Assembly: GCA_020341875.1 (NCBI GenBank)
Contig: CP070839.1
Coordinates: 1,439,295 to 1,452,799, forward strand
DNA from: Candidatus Zixiibacteriota bacterium
Lineage (GTDB): Bacteria > Zixibacteria > MSB-5A5 > SM1-73
Reading direction: 5' to 3'
DNA: 13,505 nucleotides
Made by a program: the position numbers and the translations under genes. The notes below the pieces were generated by a model. The model ran no database searches and had not been told where the DNA came from. It was given only the letters and a program-made list of their open reading frames with translations. Numbering within the stretch: the first letter of the stretch is position 1; each line of letters begins with the position of its first letter. Below, one piece after another: positions 1-6,237 of the stretch.

Positions 1-44
1 CCACCCCCTCAAGATGGTGTGTCTACCAGTTCCACCACTTCCGC
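1..44 (-). tRNA. tRNA-Leu(GAG), 5' part, cut by window edge
   Basis: Read on the minus strand, the sequence from 44 downward starts GCGGAAG (acceptor 5' strand). It continues with TG, then a D-arm containing AACTGGTAGACAC, then an anticodon arm CCATC-TTGAGGG-GGTGG whose 5-bp stem closes a 7-base loop with anticodon GAG. The D-arm pattern TGGTGGAACTGGTAGACA is typical of bacterial leucine tRNAs. The variable arm, T-arm and acceptor 3' strand lie beyond the window edge. It follows secG in the same direction, as leuU follows secG in Escherichia coli, so co-transcription with secG is plausible. Confidence 0.88.
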
Positions 45-96
45 ATTCATTATTATCATTCCAGGTTAATGATGACTCCTTGCGGTGAATGTCGGA

Positions 97-122
97 GAAT
101 CTCGCCCCGCTGAGCGGGATTC
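97..122 (-). other. Stem-loop between secG and tRNA-Leu
   Basis: On the minus strand GAATC-CCGC-TCA-GCGG-(GGCGA)-GATTC can fold: an inner stem with a 3-base loop and an outer GAATC/GATTC stem separated by a bulge on one side. There is no T-run after it, so it is not a good intrinsic terminator. It could be an RNA-processing signal between the secG message and the tRNA. The rest of the 135-base gap (45-179) shows nothing I can name. Confidence 0.35.
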
Positions 123-179
123 AGTCCGCGGCGATTCGCGGAGACGGTAAGGAGGTCAGCAAAATGAGGGTGTGAGCCG

Positions 180-596
180 CTACTCGCCTTCGGTGGGCGG
201 CGGAGTCTGAGGTTGCTCCGCGGGAACCTCTGATTGCCCTGCCGGAGCTTGCGGCTGCTCCTGCGGAGTAGTGCCTGGAATGCCGGTTGCCGGTGCTGTA
301 CCCTCGGTGGCACGTCTCTCCGCCTCTCTCTGAATCCCGCTGGAATCGCTGGTCACACCTCCGCTGCCAGGAGAGAGGAAACTCAAAATCAGGCAACTCA
401 CGAAGAACGCGATTGCGAGCCCTGTGGTCGCCTTGGACAGAAAGGTCGCGGCTCCTCGGCCTCCGAAGACGGCGCCGGTTACACCGGATCCTCCGAACGC
501 TCCGGCCAAACCTTCACCTTTGGCGGACTGCATCAAAACCGAGATGATCAGGGCGATACAGATTATCACATGAATCATGGTCAAAACTGCTATCAA
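180..596 (-). CDS. secG: Preprotein translocase subunit SecG
   Basis: Small inner-membrane subunit of the SecYEG channel, which helps SecA-driven export. The 138-residue product has two hydrophobic segments, about residues 2-22 and 56-75. They are joined by the family's Gly/Ser-rich loop, with QSAKGEGLAGAFGGSG at about 23-38 and GRGAATFLSKAT at 47-57, which is diagnostic of SecG. I chose the TTG at 596 because GGGAGG (607-602) sits five bases upstream. An in-frame ATG 18 bases further in lies within the first membrane segment, and the far upstream ATG at 653 has no such site. Residues 77-138 form a Pro/Glu/Gln/Thr-rich tail not needed for the core fold, so the protein is longer than typical SecG (about 75-110 residues). 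It lies 80 bases after tpiA and before tRNA-Leu, a common bacterial order. Confidence 0.93.
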   Translation of the reverse strand: MIAVLTMIHVIICIALIISVLMQSAKGEGLAGAFGGSGVTGAVFGGRGAATFLSKATTGLAIAFFVSCLILSFLSPGSGGVTSDSSGIQREAERRATEGTAPATGIPGTTPQEQPQAPAGQSEVPAEQPQTPPPTEGE

Positions 597-601
597 AGAT
601 A

Positions 602-607
602 CCTCCC
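602..607 (-). promoter_or_regulatory. Ribosome binding site that sets the secG TTG start
   Basis: The minus strand reads GGGAGGTATCTTTG. A strong Shine-Dalgarno core lies five bases before TTG, and no ATG in this frame is equally well placed. This is the main reason for annotating a TTG start. Confidence 0.7.
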
Positions 608-676
608 GAGAACTATGGTGATTTCGAATTCCAAGCGAGAAGGCCGCGCACATACATCAGGCGCACTCGCCAAATC

Positions 677-1438
677 TTAATCTCCGATTGAGCTTCTCAC
701 AATTTTCTCAAAGGACTGAGCGTCCAGGCTTGCGCCGCCGACCAAAGCTCCGTCGATCTCCGGCATCTCCAGCAGTTCCCTGGAGTTCTCCGGCTTGACC
801 GATCCTCCATACAAGACATTTATCTCTTCGGCGCATTCTCTGCCGAACTCCGACGAAAGGAGCCCTCGGATGAAACGGTGAACCTCATTCGCCTGCTCCG
901 GAGTGGCGGTCTTTCCGGTTCCGATGGCCCAGACCGGCTCGTATGCTACAACGGTTTTCCCCACATCCTCCGAATTGAGATCCTTAAATGCTCCTTTCAC
1001 CTGATGTTCGACAACTTCCTTAGTTTCGTTTGCCTCTCTTTGCTCCAACCTCTCTCCCACGCAGATGATAGGGGAGAGGCCGAATTTCAGAGAAGACTTC
1101 GTCTTTAGATTCACCGTGTCGTCGGTCTCTGAAAAGAGGGCCCGCCTCTCCGAATGCCCTACGATAACGTATTTGCAGCCCGCTGTCAACAGCATAGTGG
1201 GTGAAACCTCACCGGTATAGGCTCCCTTTTCTTCCCAGTGCATGTTTTGGCCTCCCAGCAAGATATCAGAACCCTCGATGGCCCTGCTCACTGACAGCAG
1301 CGACGTGAAAGGAGGGCAGATCACTACCCTGACACCGTTTACATCTTTTAACCTCTGTCTCAGACCGGATGCTAGATCAACAGCTTCTTGTCCGGTCTGG
1401 TGCATTTTCCAGTTACCGGCGATGATTGGAGTTCGCAT
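677..1438 (-). CDS. tpiA: Triosephosphate isomerase
   Basis: Cytosolic enzyme interconverting dihydroxyacetone phosphate and glyceraldehyde 3-phosphate. The 253-residue product is the usual length for a TIM barrel. Substrate-binding Asn9 and Lys11 are in AGNWKMH, the catalytic His95 is in VGHSERR, and the catalytic Glu167 is in AYEPVWAIGTGK, which also forms the mobile loop 6. The phosphate-binding YGGSVKPEN lies at 210-218 and LVGGASLD at 232-239. The frame stays open 50 codons upstream of this ATG, but homology begins at MRTPIIAGNWK, so the upstream part (to 1588) is intergenic repeat and not protein. The ribosome binding site is weak (GGTGGA, six bases before the ATG). The gene follows pgk after 191 bases and precedes secG by 80, consistent with one gap-pgk-tpiA-secG transcript. 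Confidence 0.97.
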   Translation of the reverse strand: MRTPIIAGNWKMHQTGQEAVDLASGLRQRLKDVNGVRVVICPPFTSLLSVSRAIEGSDILLGGQNMHWEEKGAYTGEVSPTMLLTAGCKYVIVGHSERRALFSETDDTVNLKTKSSLKFGLSPIICVGERLEQREANETKEVVEHQVKGAFKDLNSEDVGKTVVAYEPVWAIGTGKTATPEQANEVHRFIRGLLSSEFGRECAEEINVLYGGSVKPENSRELLEMPEIDGALVGGASLDAQSFEKIVRSSIGD

Positions 1439-1476
1439 AAATGGTCCACCGTCCGCGGTCTTTCGGCTTCGCTCCC

Positions 1477-1530
1477 TTCGGGTCTGAGCCTTCCCTCGAT
1501 ACTGAGTCTTCCTTCGACCCTGAGGTCTCA
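1477..1530. repeat. Three tandem degenerate 18-bp units between pgk and tpiA
   Basis: On the plus strand three consecutive 18-base units follow the pattern YTCGNNNCTGAG plus six bases: 1477-1494 (TTCGGGTCTGAGCCTTCC), 1495-1512 (CTCGATACTGAGTCTTCC) and 1513-1530 (TTCGACCCTGAGGTCTCA). The CTGAG core recurs at 1484, 1502 and 1520, exactly 18 apart. The last unit runs into the hairpin at 1511-1540. Because 18 is a multiple of three, the tpiA frame stays open through the array, which explains the spurious N-terminal extension. The spacer is otherwise without a gene. Confidence 0.75.
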
Positions 1531-1540
1531 GGACCGAAGG
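1511..1540 (-). repeat. Long hairpin in the pgk-tpiA spacer
   Basis: In minus-strand RNA the arms CCUUCGGUCCUGAG and CUCAGGGUCGAAGG pair over 14 positions with two bases between them (effectively 13 bp around a 4-base loop). Two central pairs are G-U and U-G. In the opposite strand these positions become A-C and C-A mismatches, so the fold is intact only in the sense of the operon. No T-run follows. It resembles dispersed palindromic elements (REP-like), and could slow 3'-to-5' decay of the pgk message or mark a processing point. The function is inference. Confidence 0.65.
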
Positions 1541-1629
1541 GCGGGACGAAGTGCGGGGTCGAAGACAGGACAAATCCGCTGACCGCAAGGTTAGAGTTTT
1601 TTTATCGTATCATCGGCTAATATGCCCGG

Positions 1630-2826
1630 TTATTTATCTGTCAGTGCCGCCACTCCCGGCAGAGTCTTTCCTTCCAGGAACTCAAGTGAGGCCCCGCCTC
1701 CGGTGGAGATGTGAGAGAGTTTGTCCTTTAATCCAGCCCTTGCCACAGCCGAGGCCGAGTCACCACCGCCTACGATCGTGGTTGCCCCCTTTTCGGTTAT
1801 GCGAGCGAGTTCTTCTGCAACCTTGATGGTGCCCGCCGCGAACTTGTCGAACTCGAAGACTCCCATGGGGCCGTTCCAAACCACGGTCTTTGCCTTTGCC
1901 AGTTCCCTGGAGAATGCCTCTACGGTTTTCGGGCCAATGTCCAGACCCTGCAAGTCGGGAGGGATAGCTTCTATCCCCACCACATGCGTGGCTGCGTCTT
2001 CTTTGGCCTCCTCCGCCACCACCACGTCCCGGGGTAGCATGAAGCTCACCTTCTTTTCTGCGGCCTTGCTCAAGATTTCCCTTGCCAGGTCGATTTTGTC
2101 AGACTCCAACAGGGATTTTCCGATCTCCTTGCCCATTGCCCTGAAGAAGGTGAAGGCCATCCCGCCGCCGATCAAAATGGCGTCGACTTTATCCATTAGG
2201 TTGGAAATTACATCTATCTTGCCGGAAATCTTGGCTCCCCCCAGAATGGCGACGAAAGGTCTTTGAGGGTCGGCCAGGGCCATGCCGAGATATTTCAACT
2301 CCTTCTGCATCAGGTAGCCAGCCGCGCTTTGCTTGATGTATTTGGTCACCCCCTCGGTGGAGGCATGAGCCCTGTGAGCCGTGCCGAAGGCATCGTTGAT
2401 GAAGGCCTCTCCAAGGTTGGCGAGCTTCTTGGCAAACTCTGGGTCGTTGTCCGTCTCTTCCTTATAGTATCTCAGGTTTTCCAGAAGGAGGCACTCACCA
2501 GGCTTGAGTTCGGAAACCGCCTTTTCAACATCCGGGCCCAAGCAGTCATTCACAAACCTGATCGGTCTTCCCAAAAGGCTCTCGAGTCTCTTTGCCGCCG
2601 GTGCCAGGCTCATCTCGGGGACTTTCTTTCCCTTTGGCCTGCCCAAGTGTGATATGAGTATGGCCTTTCCGCCGTCCTGAAGAATCTTCCTTATGGTCGG
2701 CAGGGAGGCAACAATGCGCTTGTCGTCCGCGACCTCGCCTGTCTCACTTAACGGGACGTTGAAATCAACACGTACAAGGATGTTTCTACCCTTTAGTTCA
2801 ATATCATCAATGGTCAACTTTTCCAT
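1630..2826 (-). CDS. pgk: Phosphoglycerate kinase
   Basis: Cytosolic enzyme converting 1,3-bisphosphoglycerate and ADP to 3-phosphoglycerate and ATP, reversible in gluconeogenesis. The 398-residue product is the standard length. The N-terminal substrate domain has VRVDFNVP at 18-25 and SHLGRPKG at 59-66. The nucleotide domain has LGGAKISGKI mid-protein, WNGPMGVFE, the hinge/ADP-binding GGGDSA at about 353-358, and STGGGASLEFLEG near 373-386. All signature motifs look intact. The ATG at 2826 has GGAGG seven bases upstream. An ORF extension to 2877 adds 17 residues without homology and was not used. It sits 151 bases after gap and 191 before tpiA, and both spacers hold hairpins. Confidence 0.98.
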   Translation of the reverse strand: MEKLTIDDIELKGRNILVRVDFNVPLSETGEVADDKRIVASLPTIRKILQDGGKAILISHLGRPKGKKVPEMSLAPAAKRLESLLGRPIRFVNDCLGPDVEKAVSELKPGECLLLENLRYYKEETDNDPEFAKKLANLGEAFINDAFGTAHRAHASTEGVTKYIKQSAAGYLMQKELKYLGMALADPQRPFVAILGGAKISGKIDVISNLMDKVDAILIGGGMAFTFFRAMGKEIGKSLLESDKIDLAREILSKAAEKKVSFMLPRDVVVAEEAKEDAATHVVGIEAIPPDLQGLDIGPKTVEAFSRELAKAKTVVWNGPMGVFEFDKFAAGTIKVAEELARITEKGATTIVGGGDSASAVARAGLKDKLSHISTGGGASLEFLEGKTLPGVAALTDK

Positions 2827-2896
2827 ACCTTTTCCTCCTTGCACATAAAGAACCCCTCGTTCGGACAGACGTTGCACTCCACCCGTTTTCTCTTCC

Positions 2897-2919
2897 GGGC
2901 AGGGGTTCGACCCCTACCC
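2897..2919 (-). repeat. Hairpin in the gap-pgk spacer
   Basis: In minus-strand RNA GGGUAGGGG, a five-base loop UCGAA, and CCCCUGCCC form a 9-bp stem in which one pair is U-G. On the other strand that pair becomes a C-A mismatch, so the fold is best in the sense of the operon. There is no T-run, so it is not a clear terminator. The same orientation bias is seen in the pgk-tpiA hairpin. The rest of the 151-base spacer shows only the pgk ribosome binding site. Confidence 0.6.
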
Positions 2920-2977
2920 TAAATCTGGCTGGTTTGATCTCGCGTCGCGCTAATCTCAAGATCCAGCGAAAGTCGAA

Positions 2978-4006
2978 CTATGACGCAGCGGGAACGGGTT
3001 TGCGCTCTCTCATCAACTGCAGCATCTCCACCATTCTCACCGAGAAGCCCCATTCGTTGTCGTACCAGGAAAATACTTTGGCCATATTCTTTCCCATGAC
3101 CATGGTGGAAAGACCATCGAAGATGGATGAATAGGGATTGTGAATCACGTCTGTCGAGACGATGGGATCTTCCGTGTACTGCAATATCCCTTTCATCGGG
3201 CCGGAGGCCGCCTGTTTCATGGCGTTGTTTATGGCTTCAACGGTTACCTCTTTGGAGAGCTCACAGGTCAAGTCGATAATGGAGCCTGTTGTGGTCGGCA
3301 CTCTCAAGGCTACTCCGTCAAGTTTTCCCGCCAACTCGGGGAGGATCAGGGAAAGAGCCTTGGCTGCTCCTGTCGTGGTGGGGATAATGGCCGTGGCCGC
3401 CGCTCTCGCTCTTCTTAAGTCCTTATGAGGAGCATCCAAGAGTTTCTGGTCGCTGGTGTAAGCGTGGACGGTGGTCATGAATCCGCGCACGATACCGAAA
3501 TTATCGTTCAAGACCTTGGCAACCGGAGCAAGGCAATTGGTGGTACAGGAACCGATTGTCAGGATCTGGGCCTCCGGGTCAAACTGATCCTGGTTCACTC
3601 CCAGCACTATGTTCAGGACGGGCCCACCTTTGCCCTTCGCCGGCGCGGAAATCAGTACCTTTTTGGCTCCGGCAACCATGTGCTTCTTGGCGTCATCCGG
3701 GCTCCGGAATCTCCCCGTGGCCTCTACCACCAACTCCACCCCCAGCTTTTTCCAGGGCAGGGAAGAGGGGTCCTTCTCGGCGTACACCTCAACCTTCTTT
3801 CCATCCACACTTATGGAGTTCCCCTGCGTTCTCACTTCAGACTTCAGCACTCCGTGCACCGAGTCATACTTCAGTAGATGAGCCAAGGTCTTGGCATCGG
3901 TGATATCGTTTACCGCGACAATTTCCAGGCTGGGATTGCCCATGGCAGCCCGATAGACCAGCCTGCCGATTCTTCCGAAACCGTTTATGCCAACCTTCAC
4001 CGGCAT
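2978..4006 (-). CDS. gap: Glyceraldehyde-3-phosphate dehydrogenase (NAD type), class I
   Basis: Cytosolic enzyme that oxidatively phosphorylates glyceraldehyde 3-phosphate to 1,3-bisphosphoglycerate. The 342-residue product has the N-terminal Rossmann motif GINGFGRIGR at 6-15. Asp34 in AVNDITD and Pro193 in DAPHKDLRRARAAA both favour NAD over NADP. The catalytic Cys154 is in SCTTNCLAP and the catalytic His181 in TTVHAYT. The C-terminal WYDNEWGFSVRM motif is present. Just before the catalytic Cys the usual SNASC reads TIGSC, a small departure from the commonest form that should not affect catalysis. The ATG at 4006 has GGAGG five bases upstream. It is the first gene of the gap-pgk-tpiA-secG run and has a candidate promoter 81 bases upstream. 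Confidence 0.98.
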   Translation of the reverse strand: MPVKVGINGFGRIGRLVYRAAMGNPSLEIVAVNDITDAKTLAHLLKYDSVHGVLKSEVRTQGNSISVDGKKVEVYAEKDPSSLPWKKLGVELVVEATGRFRSPDDAKKHMVAGAKKVLISAPAKGKGGPVLNIVLGVNQDQFDPEAQILTIGSCTTNCLAPVAKVLNDNFGIVRGFMTTVHAYTSDQKLLDAPHKDLRRARAAATAIIPTTTGAAKALSLILPELAGKLDGVALRVPTTTGSIIDLTCELSKEVTVEAINNAMKQAASGPMKGILQYTEDPIVSTDVIHNPYSSIFDGLSTMVMGKNMAKVFSWYDNEWGFSVRMVEMLQLMRERKPVPAAS

Positions 4007-4086
4007 CTGTTCCTCCTTCTTTTAGGATTTGTTACCACGATTTCTGCTATTTGCTATCCGTCGAAAGGTCGTTTGAACGATGGGGG

Positions 4087-4115
4087 AATATAAAACGAAC
4101 TCCTTCGATATGCAA
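4087..4115 (-). promoter_or_regulatory. Candidate sigma-70-type promoter of gap-pgk-tpiA-secG
   Basis: The minus strand has TTGCAT (4115-4110), a 17-base spacer, then TATATT (4092-4087). The -10 matches TATAAT at five of six positions; the -35 matches TTGACA at only three. The same -10 hexamer occurs in the promoters proposed for tRNA-Leu, smpB and the protease gene. It would give a leader of about 75 bases before the gap ATG. The remaining 208-base gap (4007-4214) shows no terminator or gene. Confidence 0.45.
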
Positions 4116-4214
4116 ACGAATTCTGGATGGAATTTTCGCTGTCAATGTGGGACGGATTATTCGGCTGTGCGTCGATCCGGTCTCCCCAGAAGAAGTATGA
4201 TCCACGGGGCAGGT

Positions 4215-4871
4215 CTAAGTCCCTTTTAGGATGTAGGCCACTCCGAATGCAGCCTCCGGTCCGCTGAAGTCCTTTAGCCCGCCGATCTTGTCGCCGAATT
4301 TCACCCCCCGGTATTTGACGTCAGCACAAATCACCAGATGCCGACTCAAGGTGAATCCAATTCCCCCGCCGGCATGCCATCCGAAGGTGAGATAACTGTT
4401 GGTGCCGCTCTCCACAAATACGAGCGGGCCGGCATATTCACCCAGACGCAGGTTCTCAACCCCCGATACCAGGCCGATACCTGCGCCGACGTATGGCTGC
4501 CACCTGGACTTCTTCGCAGAGAAGAGAGGGTAATAGGTCAGCTGGCCCGAAATCGGATAGATGGTCACCCGTTTCCAGTAGTATCCGTCAGGGTCGTTGT
4601 ATCTCGTCTCCCCGCGGTAGTTGCTTCCTAAGGAGAATTCGAGGGCGAACCCTTTGGTCAGTCCCGCGCTTCCAAAAAACTCCCCATAAGGTGCAGTAAC
4701 CTTGCTCAGAATCTCCTCTCCGGGAGCGGCTTGCACGTCCTTTGCCTTGACGGCGTTCCAGAATCCCATTCGCACCCCCAGCATGTGAACGGAACTCAGG
4801 TCCACCGCCAAACAGGAGTTGACCTGGAGCATGGTTAATGTCAGGAAGCTAAGAAGTGTGAGTCTTTTCAT
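4215..4871 (-). CDS. Predicted outer-membrane beta-barrel protein, function unknown
   Basis: I do not recognise a specific family. The product (218 residues from this ATG) starts with a clear signal peptide: MKR, a hydrophobic core at about 4-16, and a likely signal peptidase I site after SCLA at residue 22. A lipoprotein site is unlikely, because the bases before Cys20 give V-N-S. The rest has alternating polar/aromatic strands and Gly-rich turns (PYVGAGIGLVSG, LTFGWHAGGGIGFTLSRHLVICADVKY, AAFGVAYIL), typical of small 8-stranded barrels of the OmpW/Opr type or the general OMP beta-barrel group. There is no terminal aromatic residue, unlike many barrels. A TTG at 4877 is an alternative start with slightly better spacing to AGG. 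The gene lies between pfkA and gap, 208 bases from gap, so it may be only an operon bystander. Confidence 0.75.
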   Translation of the reverse strand: MKRLTLLSFLTLTMLQVNSCLAVDLSSVHMLGVRMGFWNAVKAKDVQAAPGEEILSKVTAPYGEFFGSAGLTKGFALEFSLGSNYRGETRYNDPDGYYWKRVTIYPISGQLTYYPLFSAKKSRWQPYVGAGIGLVSGVENLRLGEYAGPLVFVESGTNSYLTFGWHAGGGIGFTLSRHLVICADVKYRGVKFGDKIGGLKDFSGPEAAFGVAYILKGT

Positions 4872-4909
4872 CTGCAAAAGAGCCTGCGAGTAAACTGGCC
4901 GACGGATCG

Positions 4910-4968
4910 GTCAACGGATTAAACGGCTGAAATGGGTCCGTCAACGGATTGAACAGATTAAACGGATT
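4910..4968. repeat. GTCAACGGATT repeat cluster upstream of the barrel gene
   Basis: The plus strand has GTCAACGGATTAAACGG at 4910-4926 and GTCAACGGATTGAACAG at 4940-4956, which match at 15 of 17 positions and are 30 bases apart. A partial third copy, GATTAAACGGATT, runs from about 4956 to 4968. The cluster fills much of the 135-base spacer between pfkA and the barrel gene. In minus-strand orientation each full copy contains TTGACS, a possible -35, but no well-spaced -10 follows. It may be an operator array or a dispersed intergenic repeat. Confidence 0.6.
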
Positions 4969-5006
4969 TGCTGGCGGCGTTGTTTGATCCGATCAAAATG
5001 GATCTT

Positions 5007-6065
5007 TCAGCCAAAGAACACTTGGGCGATCTCGTACAGTTCGTCATCGATGCGTTTGGTCTTGGAGGTGGCCTCCTTTAAGGTTATTGAGCCAATCTTG
5101 TTGCCTTCCAGAGTGACCATCTTGCCGAACTCTCCCCGGTGTACGAGATCGACCGCGGCGACACCGAACCTGGTGCCCAGCATACGGTCAAAGGCGGTGG
5201 GCGTTCCACCTCTCTGGACGTAGCCCAGAATCACAAAGCGAGTCTCAAACCCGGTTCTCTTCTGTATCTCGGTGGCCAATACCTTCCCTATGCCCCCCAG
5301 CCTGACGTGTCCAAAGGAATCCTTTTCTTCGTTCTGCACTACCTCGACCTCTTTGGTGGTGCCGTTGTCGGGTGTCGTTATCTTCGCTCCCTCGGCCACC
5401 ACCACGATGCTGAAGTCTCGTCTCCTCTCGTGTCGCTTGCAGATTGCCTCGCATACTTTGTGTAAGTCAACCGGCTTCTCGGGAATCAGAATGAAGTCCG
5501 CCCCGCCTGCGATTCCGGCTTCTATCGCAATCCAGCCGGTATGACGGCCCATCACCTCCACCACCATGACCCGGTTGTGAGACTCGGCGGTGGTATGGAT
5601 CCGGTCTATCGCATCCATGGCGATGTTCACCGAGGTATCGAAGCCAAAGGTGTAGTCGGTGCCCCAGATGTCGTTATCTATGGTTTTGGGCACGCCTACC
5701 ACCTCAACCCCTTCCTCAGCAAGCTTGGCCGCAACGCCCAACGTGTCCTCTCCTCCTACCGCGATAATGGCGGAAAGCTCCAGAGCTCGTACCTTCTCGA
5801 TGATTCTCTTCACGCCATCCTTCTCTTTGAAGGGATTGGTTCGGGAGGTCTTGAGTATGGTGCCCCCCCGGTGGATTATCCCGGAGACCTTATCTAAGTT
5901 CAGCTCCTCGGTGAGCCCGTACTCCATCAGTCCCAGCCATCCCTTGAGTATACCTAAGACCTGATAGTCGTATTTGAGTACGGATTTTCTGACCACCGCC
6001 CGGATAACCGCGTTTAGGCCCGGGCAGTCGCCTCCCCCGGTTAAGATTCCGATTCTCTTACTCAT
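5007..6065 (-). CDS. pfkA: 6-phosphofructokinase, probably pyrophosphate-dependent
   Basis: Phosphorylates fructose 6-phosphate to fructose 1,6-bisphosphate. The 352-residue product has the donor-site GILTGGGDCPGLNAVIR at 5-22, the catalytic PKTIDND at 126-132 (base Asp130), MGRHTGW at 172-178 and the sugar-phosphate IPEKP at 194-198. The phosphoryl-donor motif reads GGEDT at 104-108 where ATP enzymes have GGDGS, so Asp107 replaces the glycine. Lys127 stands where E. coli PfkA has Gly124. This Asp/Lys pair is the known signature of PPi-dependent enzymes, including the actinobacterial type (Amycolatopsis methanolica), which this sequence resembles. Such enzymes work reversibly. The ATG at 6065 has AGG seven bases upstream. 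It lies 172 bases after the HAD gene and leads into the glycolytic cluster. Confidence is high for the family, lower for the donor. Confidence 0.95.
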   Translation of the reverse strand: MSKRIGILTGGGDCPGLNAVIRAVVRKSVLKYDYQVLGILKGWLGLMEYGLTEELNLDKVSGIIHRGGTILKTSRTNPFKEKDGVKRIIEKVRALELSAIIAVGGEDTLGVAAKLAEEGVEVVGVPKTIDNDIWGTDYTFGFDTSVNIAMDAIDRIHTTAESHNRVMVVEVMGRHTGWIAIEAGIAGGADFILIPEKPVDLHKVCEAICKRHERRRDFSIVVVAEGAKITTPDNGTTKEVEVVQNEEKDSFGHVRLGGIGKVLATEIQKRTGFETRFVILGYVQRGGTPTAFDRMLGTRFGVAAVDLVHRGEFGKMVTLEGNKIGSITLKEATSKTKRIDDELYEIAQVFFG

Positions 6066-6237
6066 AACTTTACCTAGCCTTTCCTGTGGTTCGCCTAATC
6101 TTTCAGGATTTCAGAATTTCCCTTTTTCCCCTATTATTGTCGTCAATTCTCTTGTTTACTTTCATTCCTTTCGGATAACGACCGGGTGGTCTAAATCTAT
6201 ACGGAGGCGAAAACGCCGAATTTCAAATCTTTCCGGA

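Noticed and set aside
131..165. Small plus-strand gene with GGAGG before ATG (about 150-165)
   Set aside because: The frame opened by that ATG closes almost at once (TGA at about 172), so nothing protein-coding is supported.
1477..1540. CRISPR array
   Set aside because: Units are directly adjacent with no unique spacers and are only 18 bases long.
1439..1588. 50-residue N-terminal extension of TpiA
   Set aside because: TIM homology starts exactly at MRTPIIAGNWK. The upstream part is the 18-bp repeat and hairpin region, kept open only because the period is divisible by three.
2263..2652. 129-residue plus-strand ORF
   Set aside because: It lies wholly inside pgk on the opposite strand and shows no protein-family features.
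2897..2919. tRNA T-arm-like sequence (GGGGTTCGACCCC) on the plus strand
   Set aside because: No acceptor, D-arm or anticodon arm can be built around it on either strand, and the stem continues beyond a T-arm. It is better read as a simple hairpin.
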